A DNA stretch of 64,000 nt from Alphaproteobacteria bacterium (GCA_020638555.1 JACKII010000002.1:620001-684000), one strand, 5' to 3'. Shown: positions 24,653 to 33,831, counted from the first letter of the stretch. Made by a program: numbers and translations. The notes: generated from the sequence alone by a model not told the origin.

Positions 24653-27600
24653 GGGCCACCTCCTCGGCCGCGGCGCCCTGGCCGGCGGCGGCATCGTCTT
24701 CAGCCATTTCGTTCAGGGCGCGACGGAAATCGTTCGGCATGACGAGCACGAAGTTGGCAACCTCCGTATCGAAATTTTCCAGGATATTCCGCGCGACCGC
24801 GCTATCGGTGTAATGGGCGTGCCGCTCGATCAGGCGGCGCAGGCGGTGCACATGGTATTTGAGCTGGGGCACGCCCTTGACCATCACCGTCGCCGGGTCG
24901 GCCGGTGCGGGCTCGCTCGGGTCGACGGTCTCCAGGGAGACCATCTCCATGTTGCAACGGTCCTCGAACCGCTTGTCCGGGTCCCAGACATAGGCGAGGC
25001 CGCCGCTCATGCCGGCGGCGAAGTTCACGCCGGTCGGGCCGAGCACGACCATGCAGCCGCCGGTCATGTATTCGCCGCCATGGTCGCCGACGCCTTCGAC
25101 TACGCAGTACGCGCCGGAATTGCGGACGCAGAAGCGTTCGCCGGCGACGCCGCGGAAATACGCCTCGCCGTCGATGGCACCATAGAGCACGGTGTTGCCG
25201 ATGACGATATTGTCTTCCGGCACATAGGGCGAGACGCGCGGCGGGAACACGGCGATGCGACCGCCGGACAGGCCCTTGCCGACATAGTCGTTGGCAACGC
25301 CTTCCATCTCGATCGACACGCCGCGGGCCAGGAAGGCGCCGAAGCTCTGGCCGCCGACGCCGCGCGCCTTGATGGCGATGGTGTCCTCGGGCAGGCCGGC
25401 ATGGCCGAAGCGCTTCGCCACCTCGCCGGAGAGCATGGCGCCGACGGTGCGGTTGATGTTGCGCACCCCGGTCTCGATCACCACCGGCTGGCGGCTTTCG
25501 AGTGCCGGCCGGGCCTCGGCGATCAGGGTGTTGTCGAGCGCCTTGTCCAGGCCGTGGTCCTGGGTCTCGCAATTGTAGACGGCGATGTCGTTCGGCACGT
25601 CCGGACGGTGCATCAGCCGCTTCAGGTCGACGCCGTGGGCCTTCCAGTGATCCTCGGCCTTGCGCATGTCGAGCATGTCGGTGCGGCCGATCAGGTCGTT
25701 GAACGTGCGGAAGCCCATTTCCGCCATCAGTTCGCGCACTTCCTCGGCGACGAAGAAGAAATAGTTGATGACGTTGTCGGGCGTGCCCTGGAAGCGCTTG
25801 CGCAGTTCCGGGTTCTGGGTGGCGACGCCGACCGGGCAGGTGTTCAGATGGCATTTGCGCATCATGATGCAGCCCATGCTGATCAGCGGCGCGGTGGCAA
25901 AGCCCATCTCGTCCGCGCCCAGCAGGCCGGCAATCACCACGTCGCGGCCGGTGCGCAGCCCGCCGTCGGTCTGCACCGCGATGCGGCCGCGCAGCCCGTT
26001 CAGCACCAGGGTCTGGTGGGTCTCGGCCAGGCCGATTTCCCAGGGGCTGCCCGCATGCGTCAGCGAGGTGACGGGCGAGGCGCCAGTGCCGCCCTCGAAG
26101 CCGGAAATGGTGACATGGTCGGCCTTGGCCTTGGAGACGCCGGCCGCGACCGTGCCGACGCCCACCTCGGACACCAGCTTGACGCTGATGCGCGCGCGCG
26201 GGTTGGCGTTCTTCAGGTCGTGGATGAGCTGGGCCAGGTCCTCGATCGAATAGATGTCGTGGTGCGGCGGCGGCGAGATCAGGCCGACGCCCGGCGTCGA
26301 GTGGCGCACGGCCGCGATGGCGCGGTCCACCTTATGGCCCGGAAGCTGGCCGCCCTCGCCGGGCTTGGCGCCCTGGGCCATCTTGATCTGGATGTCGTCG
26401 GCATTGACCAGATATTCGGTCGTCACGCCGAACCGGCCGGATGCCACCTGCTTGATGCGGCTGCGCATGGTGTCGCCGTCCTGGCGCCAGAACGGATGGT
26501 CCTTGGCCAGCGGCAGGAAGCGGTCCGGTTCCTCGCCGCCCTCGCCGGTGTTGGAGCGGCCGCCGATGCGGTTCATGGCGATGGCCAGCGTCGAGTGCGC
26601 CTCGCGGCTGATCGAGCCGAAGCTCATCGCACCGGTGGAGAAGCGCTTGACGATCTCGCTGGCCGGCTCGACCTCGTCGATCGGGATGGCGGTGCCGGGG
26701 CGGATGCCGAACAGGCCGCGCAGCGTGTAGAGGTCGCGCGACTGGTCGTTCATCTTCTGCGCGAACAGCTTGTATTCGCGCGTGTTGTTGCCGCGGACCG
26801 CGTGTTGCAGGTGCGAGACGGTGGTCGGGTTCCAGGCGTGGTATTCGCCGCGGAAGCGGAAGGCGTATTCGCCGCCGACATCCAGCATGGTGAGCAGTGT
26901 CGGGTCGTCGCCGAACGCACGGATGTGCCGCTGCACGGTCTCGCGCGCCACTTCCTCCAGGCCGATGCCCTCGACCGTGGTCGCGGTGCCGGTGAAGTAT
27001 TTGTCGACGAACGGGGTGGCGAGGCCGACCGCGTCGAAAATCTGGGCGCCGCAATAGCTCTGATAGGTCGAGATCCCCATTTTGGAGATGACCTTCAACA
27101 AGCCCTTATTCAGCGCCTTGACGTAGTTGTAATAGGCCTTGTCGAGGGTCAGGCCGTCCGGCAGTTCCTCCAGCCGGTCGGCAATGGTCTCGAACGCCAG
27201 ATACGGGTTGATCGCCTCGGCGCCATAGCCCGCCAGCACGCACATATGGTGCACTTCGCGCGCCTCGCCGGTCTCGATCACCAGGCCGGTTTCGGTGCGC
27301 AGACCCTTGCGGATCAGATGATGATGCACGGCCGAGCAGGCCAGCAGCGCCGGCATGGGAATGCGGGTCGCGCTCATGCCGCGGTCGGAGAGGATGAGGA
27401 TGTTGTATTCCTCAAGCACCGCCTGTTCCGCCGCCTCGCACAGCGCCTGCACCGCCGGGGCCAGACCGGCGATGCCGTCTTCGGCGCTCCAGCAGATATC
27501 GAGCGTCTTGGTGCGGAAGGCCGCGCCCACCAGTTCGTCGAACTCGCGGATCTTCTCCAGATCCTCGTTCGAGAGGATCGGCTGGTGCGCTTCCAGGCGC

Positions 27601-29270
27601 TTGTGCTGCGGATCGTGGCCGGAACCCAGCAGGTTCGGGCGCGGGCCGATCAGGGTGGTGAGGGACATCACCACCTCTTCGCGGATCGGATCGATCGGCG
27701 GGTTCGTGACCTGCGCGAAATTCTGCTTGAAATAGGTGTAGAGCAGCTTCGGCTTGTCGGAGAGCACGCTGATCGGCGTGTCCTTGCCCATGGAGCCGAT
27801 CGGATCGTCGCCGGCGCTGGCCATCGGCTCCAGGAAGAATTTCAGGTCTTCCATGGTGTAGCCGAACGCCTGCTGGCGGTCGAGCAGCGGGATGTTGCTG
27901 GTCGGCGGCTCGTTCACCGGCGCCGGCAGGTCCTCCAACTGGTACTGGCTGTCGTCCAGCCACTGCTGATAGGGATGGGCTTCCGACAGGGAGGCTTTCA
28001 GTTCCGCGTCGTCGACGATGCGGCCCTGTTCCATGTCGACCAGCAGCATCTTGCCGGGCTGCAGGCGCCATTGCTGCTTGATCTGGTCTTCCGGCACCGG
28101 CAGCACGCCGACTTCCGACCCCATGATGATGCGGTCGTCGGTGGTGACGATATAGCGGGCCGGGCGCAGGCCGTTGCGGTCGAGCGTGGCGCCGATCTGG
28201 CGGCCGTCGGTGAAGCAGACGGCGGCCGGGCCGTCCCACGGCTCCATCAGGCTCGCATGATACTCGTAGAAGGCCCGGCGCTTCGGGTCCATCAGCTTGT
28301 TGCCGGCCCAGGCTTCCGGGATCATCAGCATCATGGCGTGCATCAGCGAATAGCCGCCGAGCACCAGCAATTCCAGCGCGTTGTCGAAGCAGGCGGTGTC
28401 CGACTGGCCGGGGCCGATCAGCGGCCAGACCTTTTCCAGATCGTCGCCGAACAGGTCGCTCTTCATCGAGTGCTTGCGCGCGGCCATCCAGTTGGTGTTG
28501 CCGCGCACCGTGTTGATCTCGCCATTGTGGCAGATCATGCGGTAGGGGTGGGCCAGGCGCCAGGACGGGAAGGTGTTGGTCGAGAAGCGCTGATGCACCA
28601 GACCGAAGGCGCTGACATAGCGCGGATCGTTCAGGTCGTCGTAATACTCGCCCACCTGGCCGGCCAGCAGCATGCCCTTGTAGACGATGGTGCGCGAGGA
28701 GAAGCTGGGCGTGTAATAGTCGTCCGCGCCCGGCATGCCGCGCTCGCTGACCAGGTTAACGGTCACCTTGCGCGCGACGTAGAGCTTCCGTTCGAATTCG
28801 TCATGGGACCAGCCCGCCGGCTTGGCGACGAACATCTGGCGGTGGAACGGCTCCACCTCGAACACGGCCTTGCCCAGGATTTCCGAGTGCACCGGCACGT
28901 CGCGCCAGCCGATGACGGCCATGCCCTCGGCGACGAAGGTCTGTTCCAGCAGCAGTTCGATTTGCTGGCGGGCGGTGACATCCTTCGGCAGGAACAGCAT
29001 GCCGACGCCGTATTCGCCTTCCGGCGGCAGTTCGAAATCGCAGACCTCGCGGAAAAAGGCGTCGGGGATCTGCGTCAGGATGCCGGCGCCGTCACCGGTC
29101 AGCGGGTCCGCGCCGACGGCGCCGCGATGATCCAGGTTCAGCAGGATCTGCAGGCCGTCGCGAACATGAGAATGCGATTTTCGGCCCTTGATGTCGGCGA
29201 CAAAGCCGACACCGCACGAATCGTGCTCGTTGCGCGGATCGTATAAGCCTTGCGCAGCGGGCAGCCGCAT
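24645..29270 (-). CDS. gltB: Glutamate synthase (NADPH), large subunit
   Basis: GltB hydrolyses glutamine and transfers the ammonia to 2-oxoglutarate, the central ammonia-assimilation step when nitrogen is limiting. The product is 1541 residues. The N-terminal amidotransferase nucleophile is the Cys in EHDSCGVGF (Cys19, exposed after propeptide removal), and HQRFSTNTFPSWRLAHPYR follows. The FMN/2-oxoglutarate domain includes GGRSNTGEGGEEPDR and GASPVTSLTHAG. The 3Fe-4S cysteines are in CHLNTCPVG, and the C-terminal GXGXG beta-helix is present. AGGAGG lies 7 bases before the ATG at 29270. The open frame upstream of this ATG is not conserved. Confidence 0.97.
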   Translation of the reverse strand: MRLPAAQGLYDPRNEHDSCGVGFVADIKGRKSHSHVRDGLQILLNLDHRGAVGADPLTGDGAGILTQIPDAFFREVCDFELPPEGEYGVGMLFLPKDVTARQQIELLLEQTFVAEGMAVIGWRDVPVHSEILGKAVFEVEPFHRQMFVAKPAGWSHDEFERKLYVARKVTVNLVSERGMPGADDYYTPSFSSRTIVYKGMLLAGQVGEYYDDLNDPRYVSAFGLVHQRFSTNTFPSWRLAHPYRMICHNGEINTVRGNTNWMAARKHSMKSDLFGDDLEKVWPLIGPGQSDTACFDNALELLVLGGYSLMHAMMLMIPEAWAGNKLMDPKRRAFYEYHASLMEPWDGPAAVCFTDGRQIGATLDRNGLRPARYIVTTDDRIIMGSEVGVLPVPEDQIKQQWRLQPGKMLLVDMEQGRIVDDAELKASLSEAHPYQQWLDDSQYQLEDLPAPVNEPPTSNIPLLDRQQAFGYTMEDLKFFLEPMASAGDDPIGSMGKDTPISVLSDKPKLLYTYFKQNFAQVTNPPIDPIREEVVMSLTTLIGPRPNLLGSGHDPQHKRLEAHQPILSNEDLEKIREFDELVGAAFRTKTLDICWSAEDGIAGLAPAVQALCEAAEQAVLEEYNILILSDRGMSATRIPMPALLACSAVHHHLIRKGLRTETGLVIETGEAREVHHMCVLAGYGAEAINPYLAFETIADRLEELPDGLTLDKAYYNYVKALNKGLLKVISKMGISTYQSYCGAQIFDAVGLATPFVDKYFTGTATTVEGIGLEEVARETVQRHIRAFGDDPTLLTMLDVGGEYAFRFRGEYHAWNPTTVSHLQHAVRGNNTREYKLFAQKMNDQSRDLYTLRGLFGIRPGTAIPIDEVEPASEIVKRFSTGAMSFGSISREAHSTLAIAMNRIGGRSNTGEGGEEPDRFLPLAKDHPFWRQDGDTMRSRIKQVASGRFGVTTEYLVNADDIQIKMAQGAKPGEGGQLPGHKVDRAIAAVRHSTPGVGLISPPPHHDIYSIEDLAQLIHDLKNANPRARISVKLVSEVGVGTVAAGVSKAKADHVTISGFEGGTGASPVTSLTHAGSPWEIGLAETHQTLVLNGLRGRIAVQTDGGLRTGRDVVIAGLLGADEMGFATAPLISMGCIMMRKCHLNTCPVGVATQNPELRKRFQGTPDNVINYFFFVAEEVRELMAEMGFRTFNDLIGRTDMLDMRKAEDHWKAHGVDLKRLMHRPDVPNDIAVYNCETQDHGLDKALDNTLIAEARPALESRQPVVIETGVRNINRTVGAMLSGEVAKRFGHAGLPEDTIAIKARGVGGQSFGAFLARGVSIEMEGVANDYVGKGLSGGRIAVFPPRVSPYVPEDNIVIGNTVLYGAIDGEAYFRGVAGERFCVRNSGAYCVVEGVGDHGGEYMTGGCMVVLGPTGVNFAAGMSGGLAYVWDPDKRFEDRCNMEMVSLETVDPSEPAPADPATVMVKGVPQLKYHVHRLRRLIERHAHYTDSAVARNILENFDTEVANFVLVMPNDFRRALNEMAEDDAAAGQGAAAEEVAHG

Positions 29271-29719
29271 CCTGTTATCCTCCTGGTCCAAGGGCTCGCC
29301 TCCGTCGCTGAAGGTCGAGGGCATTACCGCACCCGCGCGGTCGTTTCGTCCCCCCGTCGGAAGGCGAATAACCGAATGCGCTGGTCCGATCGAACGAATT
29401 GAACGGTACACACGCGCCTGACGCAGATCGGCTCGCAAGGGCACATCCGTCGCCAGACAATTCAGGGATCGCTGCGCCCCGAAAAACCGGGCAGACGCTT
29501 GACCCTAAAACAAAACGCAAATGAGCGGGATGCTCTAACCGATCATAAACGATCCGGCAAGTCCGTTGATCCTAATGCACTGCAACACACCGTTGCCAGA
29601 GGCGCAATTGGCGCAGGATTCCGCCACTCTGACGCAGTCGGCGAATTATCCGTTGGGCAAGTGCGAAGGCAACGTGTAGAGCAAGGTGACAGAGACGAAA
29701 GCCAATTGGAGCCCGCCCC
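29271..29719. other. Divergent gap between gltB and mcd, no gene seen
   Basis: The 449-bp gap must hold the promoters of gltB (minus) and mcd (plus). It is less GC-rich in its middle (29480-29580). I find no convincing -35/-10 pair, operator palindrome or RNA gene. Short frames inside it lack ribosome-binding sites and family resemblance. Confidence 0.6.
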
Positions 29720-31393
29720 ATGACCGTGTCCGCCGATTCCGTCGTTCTGCCCGATTTGCTCGCCAAGGCCGCGGATGCGTTGGCGGCTGCCGAGACCCAT
29801 ACCGAGCAGGCGCGGCAGAGTGTGGCTGCCCTCGTTTCGGCCGACGGCAAGGTTTCGGCCGGCCTGCTGGAGCGCGAGCAACTGGCGGCCCACGGCCTCG
29901 CCTGGCTCACCACCTACACCGCCGCCCTGCGCGAGTCGCTGCACTGGGCCGAGCGGCTGGAGGCTGCGGGCGGCCTGGGCGAGTTGGAGGCGCTGCTGAT
30001 GCAGGCGGGCTTCGGCGAGTATCTGAACCAGATGGCCGGCGGTCTGATGCTGAGCCAGGGCGAGATCGTCCGGCCCGGCGACCTGGGGCTCGACGCGGGC
30101 GCCCTGCTGGCGTCTGCCGGGGCGAAGGCGCTGATGGCCGGTGGCTCCAGCGCCGCGGTGCGCCGGCGCATCGGCGCGTTGCTGGAGGACGCGCTGGCGA
30201 CCGGCGCGTTCGGCAACCCGGGCCTGGAGGACGAGGCGCTGGTGATGGTGCAGGACCAGTTCCGCCGCTTCGTCAACGACCAGATCATCGGCCCGGCGCA
30301 CGAATGGCACCGGGCGGACGAGTTGATCCCGATGCCGGTCGTGCAGCAAATGGCGGAAATGGGCGTGTTCGGCCTGACGGTGCCGGAGGCCTATGGCGGC
30401 TTCGGCATGGGCAAGGTCGCCATGTGCGTGGTGACCGAGGAACTCTCCCGCGGCTATATCGGCGTCGGTTCGCTCGGCACCCGCTCGGAAATCGCCAGCG
30501 AACTCATCCGCCTGGGCGGCACCGAGGCGCAGAAGCAGGCGCTGTTGCCGAAAATCGCCTCCGGCGAGATCCTGCCCACCGCCGTGTTCACCGAGCCCGG
30601 CACCGGTTCCGACCTGGGCTCGCTGCGCACCCGCGCGGTGAAGGAGGGCGACGCCTACAGGGTCTATGGCAACAAGACCTGGATCACGCACGCCGCCCGC
30701 ACCGACCTGATGACGCTCTTGGCCCGCACCAACCCGGACCAGCCGGGTTATCGCGGCCTCTCCATGTTCGTCGCGCCGAAGCCCCGCGGCACCGACGGCA
30801 ATCCGTTCCCGGCCGACGGCATGTCCGGCGGCGAGATCAAGGTGCTGGGCTATCGCGGCATGAAGGAATACGAAATCGGCTTCGACGGTTTCGCAATCGC
30901 GCCGGAAAACCTGCTGGGCGGCGAGGAAGGCCAGGGCTTCAAGCAGTTGATGGCCACGTTCGAGAGCGCCCGCATCCAGACCGCCGCGCGCTCCGTCGGC
31001 GTGGCGCAGCGGGCGATGGAACTGGCGCTGGCCTATGCGACCGAGCGCCAGCAATTCGGCAAGTCGATCTACGCCTTCCCGCGGGTTTCCGGCAAAATCG
31101 CCATGATGGCGGTGGAAACCATGATGGCGCGGCAGCTCTCGTATTTCGCCGCGCGCGAGAAGGACCAGGACCGGCGTTGCGATATCGAGGCGGGCATGGC
31201 CAAGCTGCTGGCAGCGCGGGTGGCGTGGGCCAATGCGGACAACGCCGTGCAGGTCCATGGCGGCAATGGCTATGCCGAGGAATACGAGATCAGCCGCGTG
31301 CTGTGCGATGCCCGCATCCTCAACATTTTCGAGGGCGCGGCGGAGATCCAGGCCCATGTGATCGCCCGCGGCCTGCTGGAGCGGCGCAACTGA
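29720..31393 (+). CDS. mcd: (2S)-methylsuccinyl-CoA dehydrogenase
   Basis: Mcd oxidises (2S)-methylsuccinyl-CoA to mesaconyl-CoA in the ethylmalonyl-CoA pathway of acetate assimilation and passes electrons to ETF. The 557-residue length, with about 160 extra N-terminal residues before the acyl-CoA dehydrogenase fold, is characteristic of Mcd rather than of ordinary 380-400-residue relatives. The core has GVFGLTVPEAYGGFGMGK, FTEPGTGSDLGSLRTRAVKE, the flavin/substrate loop KTWITHAARTDLMT, and the C-terminal VQVHGGNGYAEEYEISR. GGAG lies 8 bases before the ATG. A GC-rich hairpin follows the stop. Confidence 0.88.
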   Translation: MTVSADSVVLPDLLAKAADALAAAETHTEQARQSVAALVSADGKVSAGLLEREQLAAHGLAWLTTYTAALRESLHWAERLEAAGGLGELEALLMQAGFGEYLNQMAGGLMLSQGEIVRPGDLGLDAGALLASAGAKALMAGGSSAAVRRRIGALLEDALATGAFGNPGLEDEALVMVQDQFRRFVNDQIIGPAHEWHRADELIPMPVVQQMAEMGVFGLTVPEAYGGFGMGKVAMCVVTEELSRGYIGVGSLGTRSEIASELIRLGGTEAQKQALLPKIASGEILPTAVFTEPGTGSDLGSLRTRAVKEGDAYRVYGNKTWITHAARTDLMTLLARTNPDQPGYRGLSMFVAPKPRGTDGNPFPADGMSGGEIKVLGYRGMKEYEIGFDGFAIAPENLLGGEEGQGFKQLMATFESARIQTAARSVGVAQRAMELALAYATERQQFGKSIYAFPRVSGKIAMMAVETMMARQLSYFAAREKDQDRRCDIEAGMAKLLAARVAWANADNAVQVHGGNGYAEEYEISRVLCDARILNIFEGAAEIQAHVIARGLLERRN

Positions 31394-31418
31394 CGTGACG
31401 CGAAACGGCGTCGGCTTC

Positions 31419-31446
31419 CGGCCCGCGGCCACGATGCCGCGGGCCG
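31419..31446 (+). terminator. GC-rich hairpin after mcd
   Basis: An 11-pair perfect stem, CGGCCCGCGGC / GCCGCGGGCCG with a 6-base loop, begins 26 bases after the mcd stop. There is no T-run, so it may be a Rho-assisted or stabilising structure. Confidence 0.45.
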
Positions 31447-31533
31447 CACACTGGTATGGTCGCCCGGCGGCGCCGCGTGTGCTAAGTCCCGGAAGGTCAG
31501 GGACGTATTTCGCTAGCGGCTGAGGATTGCCCC

Positions 31534-31581
31534 ATGCCAGCCTACGGGATCGACAGCATATCGCCGGCGACGGCGCCATGA
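31534..31581 (+). CDS. Candidate 15-codon leader ORF of the CYTH-CHAD gene
   Basis: An ATG at 31534 opens a 15-codon frame reading MPAYGIDSISPATAP. GAGGA lies 9 bases upstream. Its TGA (31579-31581) overlaps the ATG of the CYTH-CHAD gene in an ATGA arrangement. The downstream ATG itself has only a poor Shine-Dalgarno sequence, so ribosomes finishing this leader could re-initiate there. Expression is not shown; this is an inference from layout. Confidence 0.4.
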   Translation: MPAYGIDSISPATAP

Positions 31582-33125
31582 CCGAGACCGAAATCCGCTT
31601 TGCGCTGACCGAGCCGCTCGCCGAGCGCTTGCAGCGCCACTATCTGGCGGACGGGGCCGGCGTCGGCGAGCACAACGAGACCGTCTACTACGACACGCCG
31701 GACCGGCTGCTTTGGCGCCATGGGGCAGAATTCCGCCTGCGCGAGAACGCCAAGGGCATCAGGCAGACCGTCAAATACCGCACGCGCGAGGCCGTCCTGT
31801 TCGCCCGGCACGAAGCGGAGATCGATCTGGCCGTTTCCGAGCCGGATATCGGGCACCTGCGCCGGTCCATCCCCGGCGATCTGGCCGAGGCGGTCGAGGG
31901 CCGGACGTTCGCGCCGGTGTTTCGCTCGTCCGTGGACCGGGTCAAGGCCATGGTACAACAGGGCGATGCCCGGATCGAACTCGCCTACGACCGCGGCCGG
32001 ATCACCGCCGGCCCGCACGGCCAGGCCATCCACGAGCTGGAACTGGAACTGAAGCAGGGCAGCGACGCCGATCTGGCCGATGCCGTCCTGGCCTTTCTCG
32101 ACCGGGTTCCGGCCGGCTTGCAGACGCTGGGCAAGGCGGCGCGCGGGTTTCAACTCGCAACCGGCGACACGCCGCAGCCGGTGTTCCAGGAAAAGCAGCG
32201 CATTTCCGCGGATACGGTGCTGCCGGAGGCGGTCGCGCTGATATTGCGGTCCGCCTTTGCCCAGGCGCTGGCCAACCAGGCCGCGGTGGTGGCGACCGAG
32301 GCGCCGGAAGCGGTGCACCAGATGCGGGTGGGGCTGCGCCGCCTCCGCTCCATCGTCGCGGCGTTCCGGCCGGTGCTGGACCTTTCGGCGACCGGCGATC
32401 TGCTGGAGCGCACCAAGGCGTTCTTCTCACTTCTGGGCGATGTGCGCGAGGCCGATGTTTTCCTGACCGAAACCGTCGACACTTTTCCGCAAAGCCATGG
32501 CGGCGGGGAGCGGCACGCCGTGCTGGTGCGGGAGGTGGAGCGCTTCCGCGACCAGGCGCGCAAGCGGATGATCGCCCATGCCGCCGGTCCCGAATTCGCG
32601 CGCCTCGCCCTCGGCTGGCTCCGCTGGATCGAGGGCGGCGACTGGCTGCGCAATGATCAGCCGCTGGACCGCCTGTTGCAGACCCGACCGGTCGGCGCGT
32701 TCGCCGCCGGCCGCCTGGAAAGCCTGACCCGCAAGCTGGTGAAACGCGGCCACCGCGCCCTGACCGGCAGTGTCGACGACTGGCACGCGGCCCGGATCGC
32801 CGCCAAGAAATTGCGCTATGCCGGCGGCCCGCTGCTGACCGTTGTCGACCACGAGGCCGGGCTGAAGGGCACGGCGCAAGGCTCGCGGCGGGCGACCAAG
32901 CGCCTGGCCCGGTTGCAGGACGAGTTGGGCCGGTTCAACGACCTGTGTAACGTGCCCCTGCTGCTGGATCGGGTGGCCGCATCGGTTCCGCCCGGCTCGC
33001 GTCCGGCCTTTGCCGTCGCGGCGGCCTATTGCGGCGGCTGGTGCGATGCCCGGGTTGCCCACGCCATTCCGCGGCTTGAAACCACCTGGCAGGCGTTCGA
33101 AGCCGCGATGAAGGGGCCGGCATGA
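31578..33125 (+). CDS. CYTH-CHAD domain protein (triphosphate tunnel / polyphosphate-binding)
   Basis: The 515-residue protein joins an N-terminal CYTH domain (about 1-195), the tunnel fold that hydrolyses inorganic triphosphate, to a C-terminal CHAD domain (about 205-480), a helical, basic fold that binds polyphosphate. The CYTH signature is ETEIR, so the usual ExExK lysine is Arg. Later tunnel features are RLRENAKGIRQTVKYR and ELELELKQG. The CHAD signature is VHQMRVGLRRLRS, with a second basic helix AARIAAKKLRYAG. The stop overlaps the ATG of a ParA-like gene. The polyphosphate role is known for the families; here it is inference. Confidence 0.88.
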   Translation: MTETEIRFALTEPLAERLQRHYLADGAGVGEHNETVYYDTPDRLLWRHGAEFRLRENAKGIRQTVKYRTREAVLFARHEAEIDLAVSEPDIGHLRRSIPGDLAEAVEGRTFAPVFRSSVDRVKAMVQQGDARIELAYDRGRITAGPHGQAIHELELELKQGSDADLADAVLAFLDRVPAGLQTLGKAARGFQLATGDTPQPVFQEKQRISADTVLPEAVALILRSAFAQALANQAAVVATEAPEAVHQMRVGLRRLRSIVAAFRPVLDLSATGDLLERTKAFFSLLGDVREADVFLTETVDTFPQSHGGGERHAVLVREVERFRDQARKRMIAHAAGPEFARLALGWLRWIEGGDWLRNDQPLDRLLQTRPVGAFAAGRLESLTRKLVKRGHRALTGSVDDWHAARIAAKKLRYAGGPLLTVVDHEAGLKGTAQGSRRATKRLARLQDELGRFNDLCNVPLLLDRVAASVPPGSRPAFAVAAAYCGGWCDARVAHAIPRLETTWQAFEAAMKGPA

Positions 33126-33760
33126 CCACGCGCGTCTGTGTCATCAACGGCAAGGGCGGTTGCGGCAAGACCACGGTTGCGACGCATCTGGCGGCCGGCC
33201 TGGCCGTCTCCGGCCTGAATACGCTGCTGGTCGACCTGGACCGGCACCGCGGCGCCAGCCGCTGGCACAAGATCCGGCCGAAATCCGCTGCGAGCGTCGC
33301 CCTGACGGACTGGAGGAAGGGGTTCGGCAGCGTGCCGAAAGGCGTGCAGCGCGTGGTCATCGACTGCCCCGCCTCGCTGCGCCAGCCCCAGGTTCGGGAC
33401 ATCGTTGCCGAGAGCGACCTGCTGGTGGTGCCGCTGCTGCCCTCCATCTTCGACCAGCACGCGACCAAGCTGTTCCTGCAACGGCTGCACAAGATCAAGA
33501 AAGTCCGGTCGGGCCGCAAGGAAGTGCTGATCGTCCACAACCGCTGCCGCGAGCGCTCCACCGCCTCGCGCCAGCTGGACGCCTATCTGGCCGATCTCGG
33601 CCACGCGCCCTTCGCCCGCATCGCCGACCGCACCCTCTACCCGCAACTGGCGGCGCGCGGGCTGACCGTGTTCGACGGCACCTCGCAAGCGACCCGCGCG
33701 TTGCAAGAGGAATGGATGCCGCTGATTGAGGAAATCGAGGCCGTCAGCCGGCCGGCTTGA
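33122..33760 (+). CDS. ParA/MinD-like partitioning ATPase, short form
   Basis: This is a 212-residue ParA-type ATPase. It has the deviant Walker A motif GKGGCGKTT with the signature lysine, the Walker A' region LLVDLDRHRGAS, and Walker B RVVIDCPASL. The product lacks the N-terminal DNA-binding domain of type Ia plasmid ParA, like orphan ParA proteins that position protein cargos. No parB or parS lies nearby, so plasmid or chromosome partition is unlikely. Its ATG overlaps the CYTH-CHAD stop (ATGA), which makes the CHAD protein the obvious partner or cargo adaptor; that link is inference. Confidence 0.88.
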   Translation: MTTRVCVINGKGGCGKTTVATHLAAGLAVSGLNTLLVDLDRHRGASRWHKIRPKSAASVALTDWRKGFGSVPKGVQRVVIDCPASLRQPQVRDIVAESDLLVVPLLPSIFDQHATKLFLQRLHKIKKVRSGRKEVLIVHNRCRERSTASRQLDAYLADLGHAPFARIADRTLYPQLAARGLTVFDGTSQATRALQEEWMPLIEEIEAVSRPA

Positions 33761-33795
33761 CCCGCTGACCGGTGGCGTGAGTTGCTATCTGTGTT

Positions 33796-33825
33796 CCCCG
33801 GACGGTGCGGAGCGCCGATCCGGGG
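33796..33825. terminator. Convergent hairpin between parA-like and aldolase genes
   Basis: The outer stem CCCCGGA/TCCGGGG encloses GGTGC/GCGCC. It lies beyond the stop codons of both convergent genes. No clear T-run is present on either side. Confidence 0.5.
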
Positions 33826-33831
33826 CCGGTG

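Noticed and set aside
24639..29246. 1535-codon plus-strand open frame
   Set aside because: It is the mirror of gltB, which has unmistakable catalytic and Fe-S motifs. The antisense product has no recognisable domain.
31527..31577. TTG start for the CYTH-CHAD gene
   Set aside because: The GAGGA motif lies only one base before this TTG and is better spaced for the leader ATG at 31534. The CYTH domain begins exactly at the ATG at 31578.
33122..33760. Plasmid or chromosome partition locus
   Set aside because: There is a ParA-like ATPase but no ParB, no centromere-like repeat array and no replication gene nearby.
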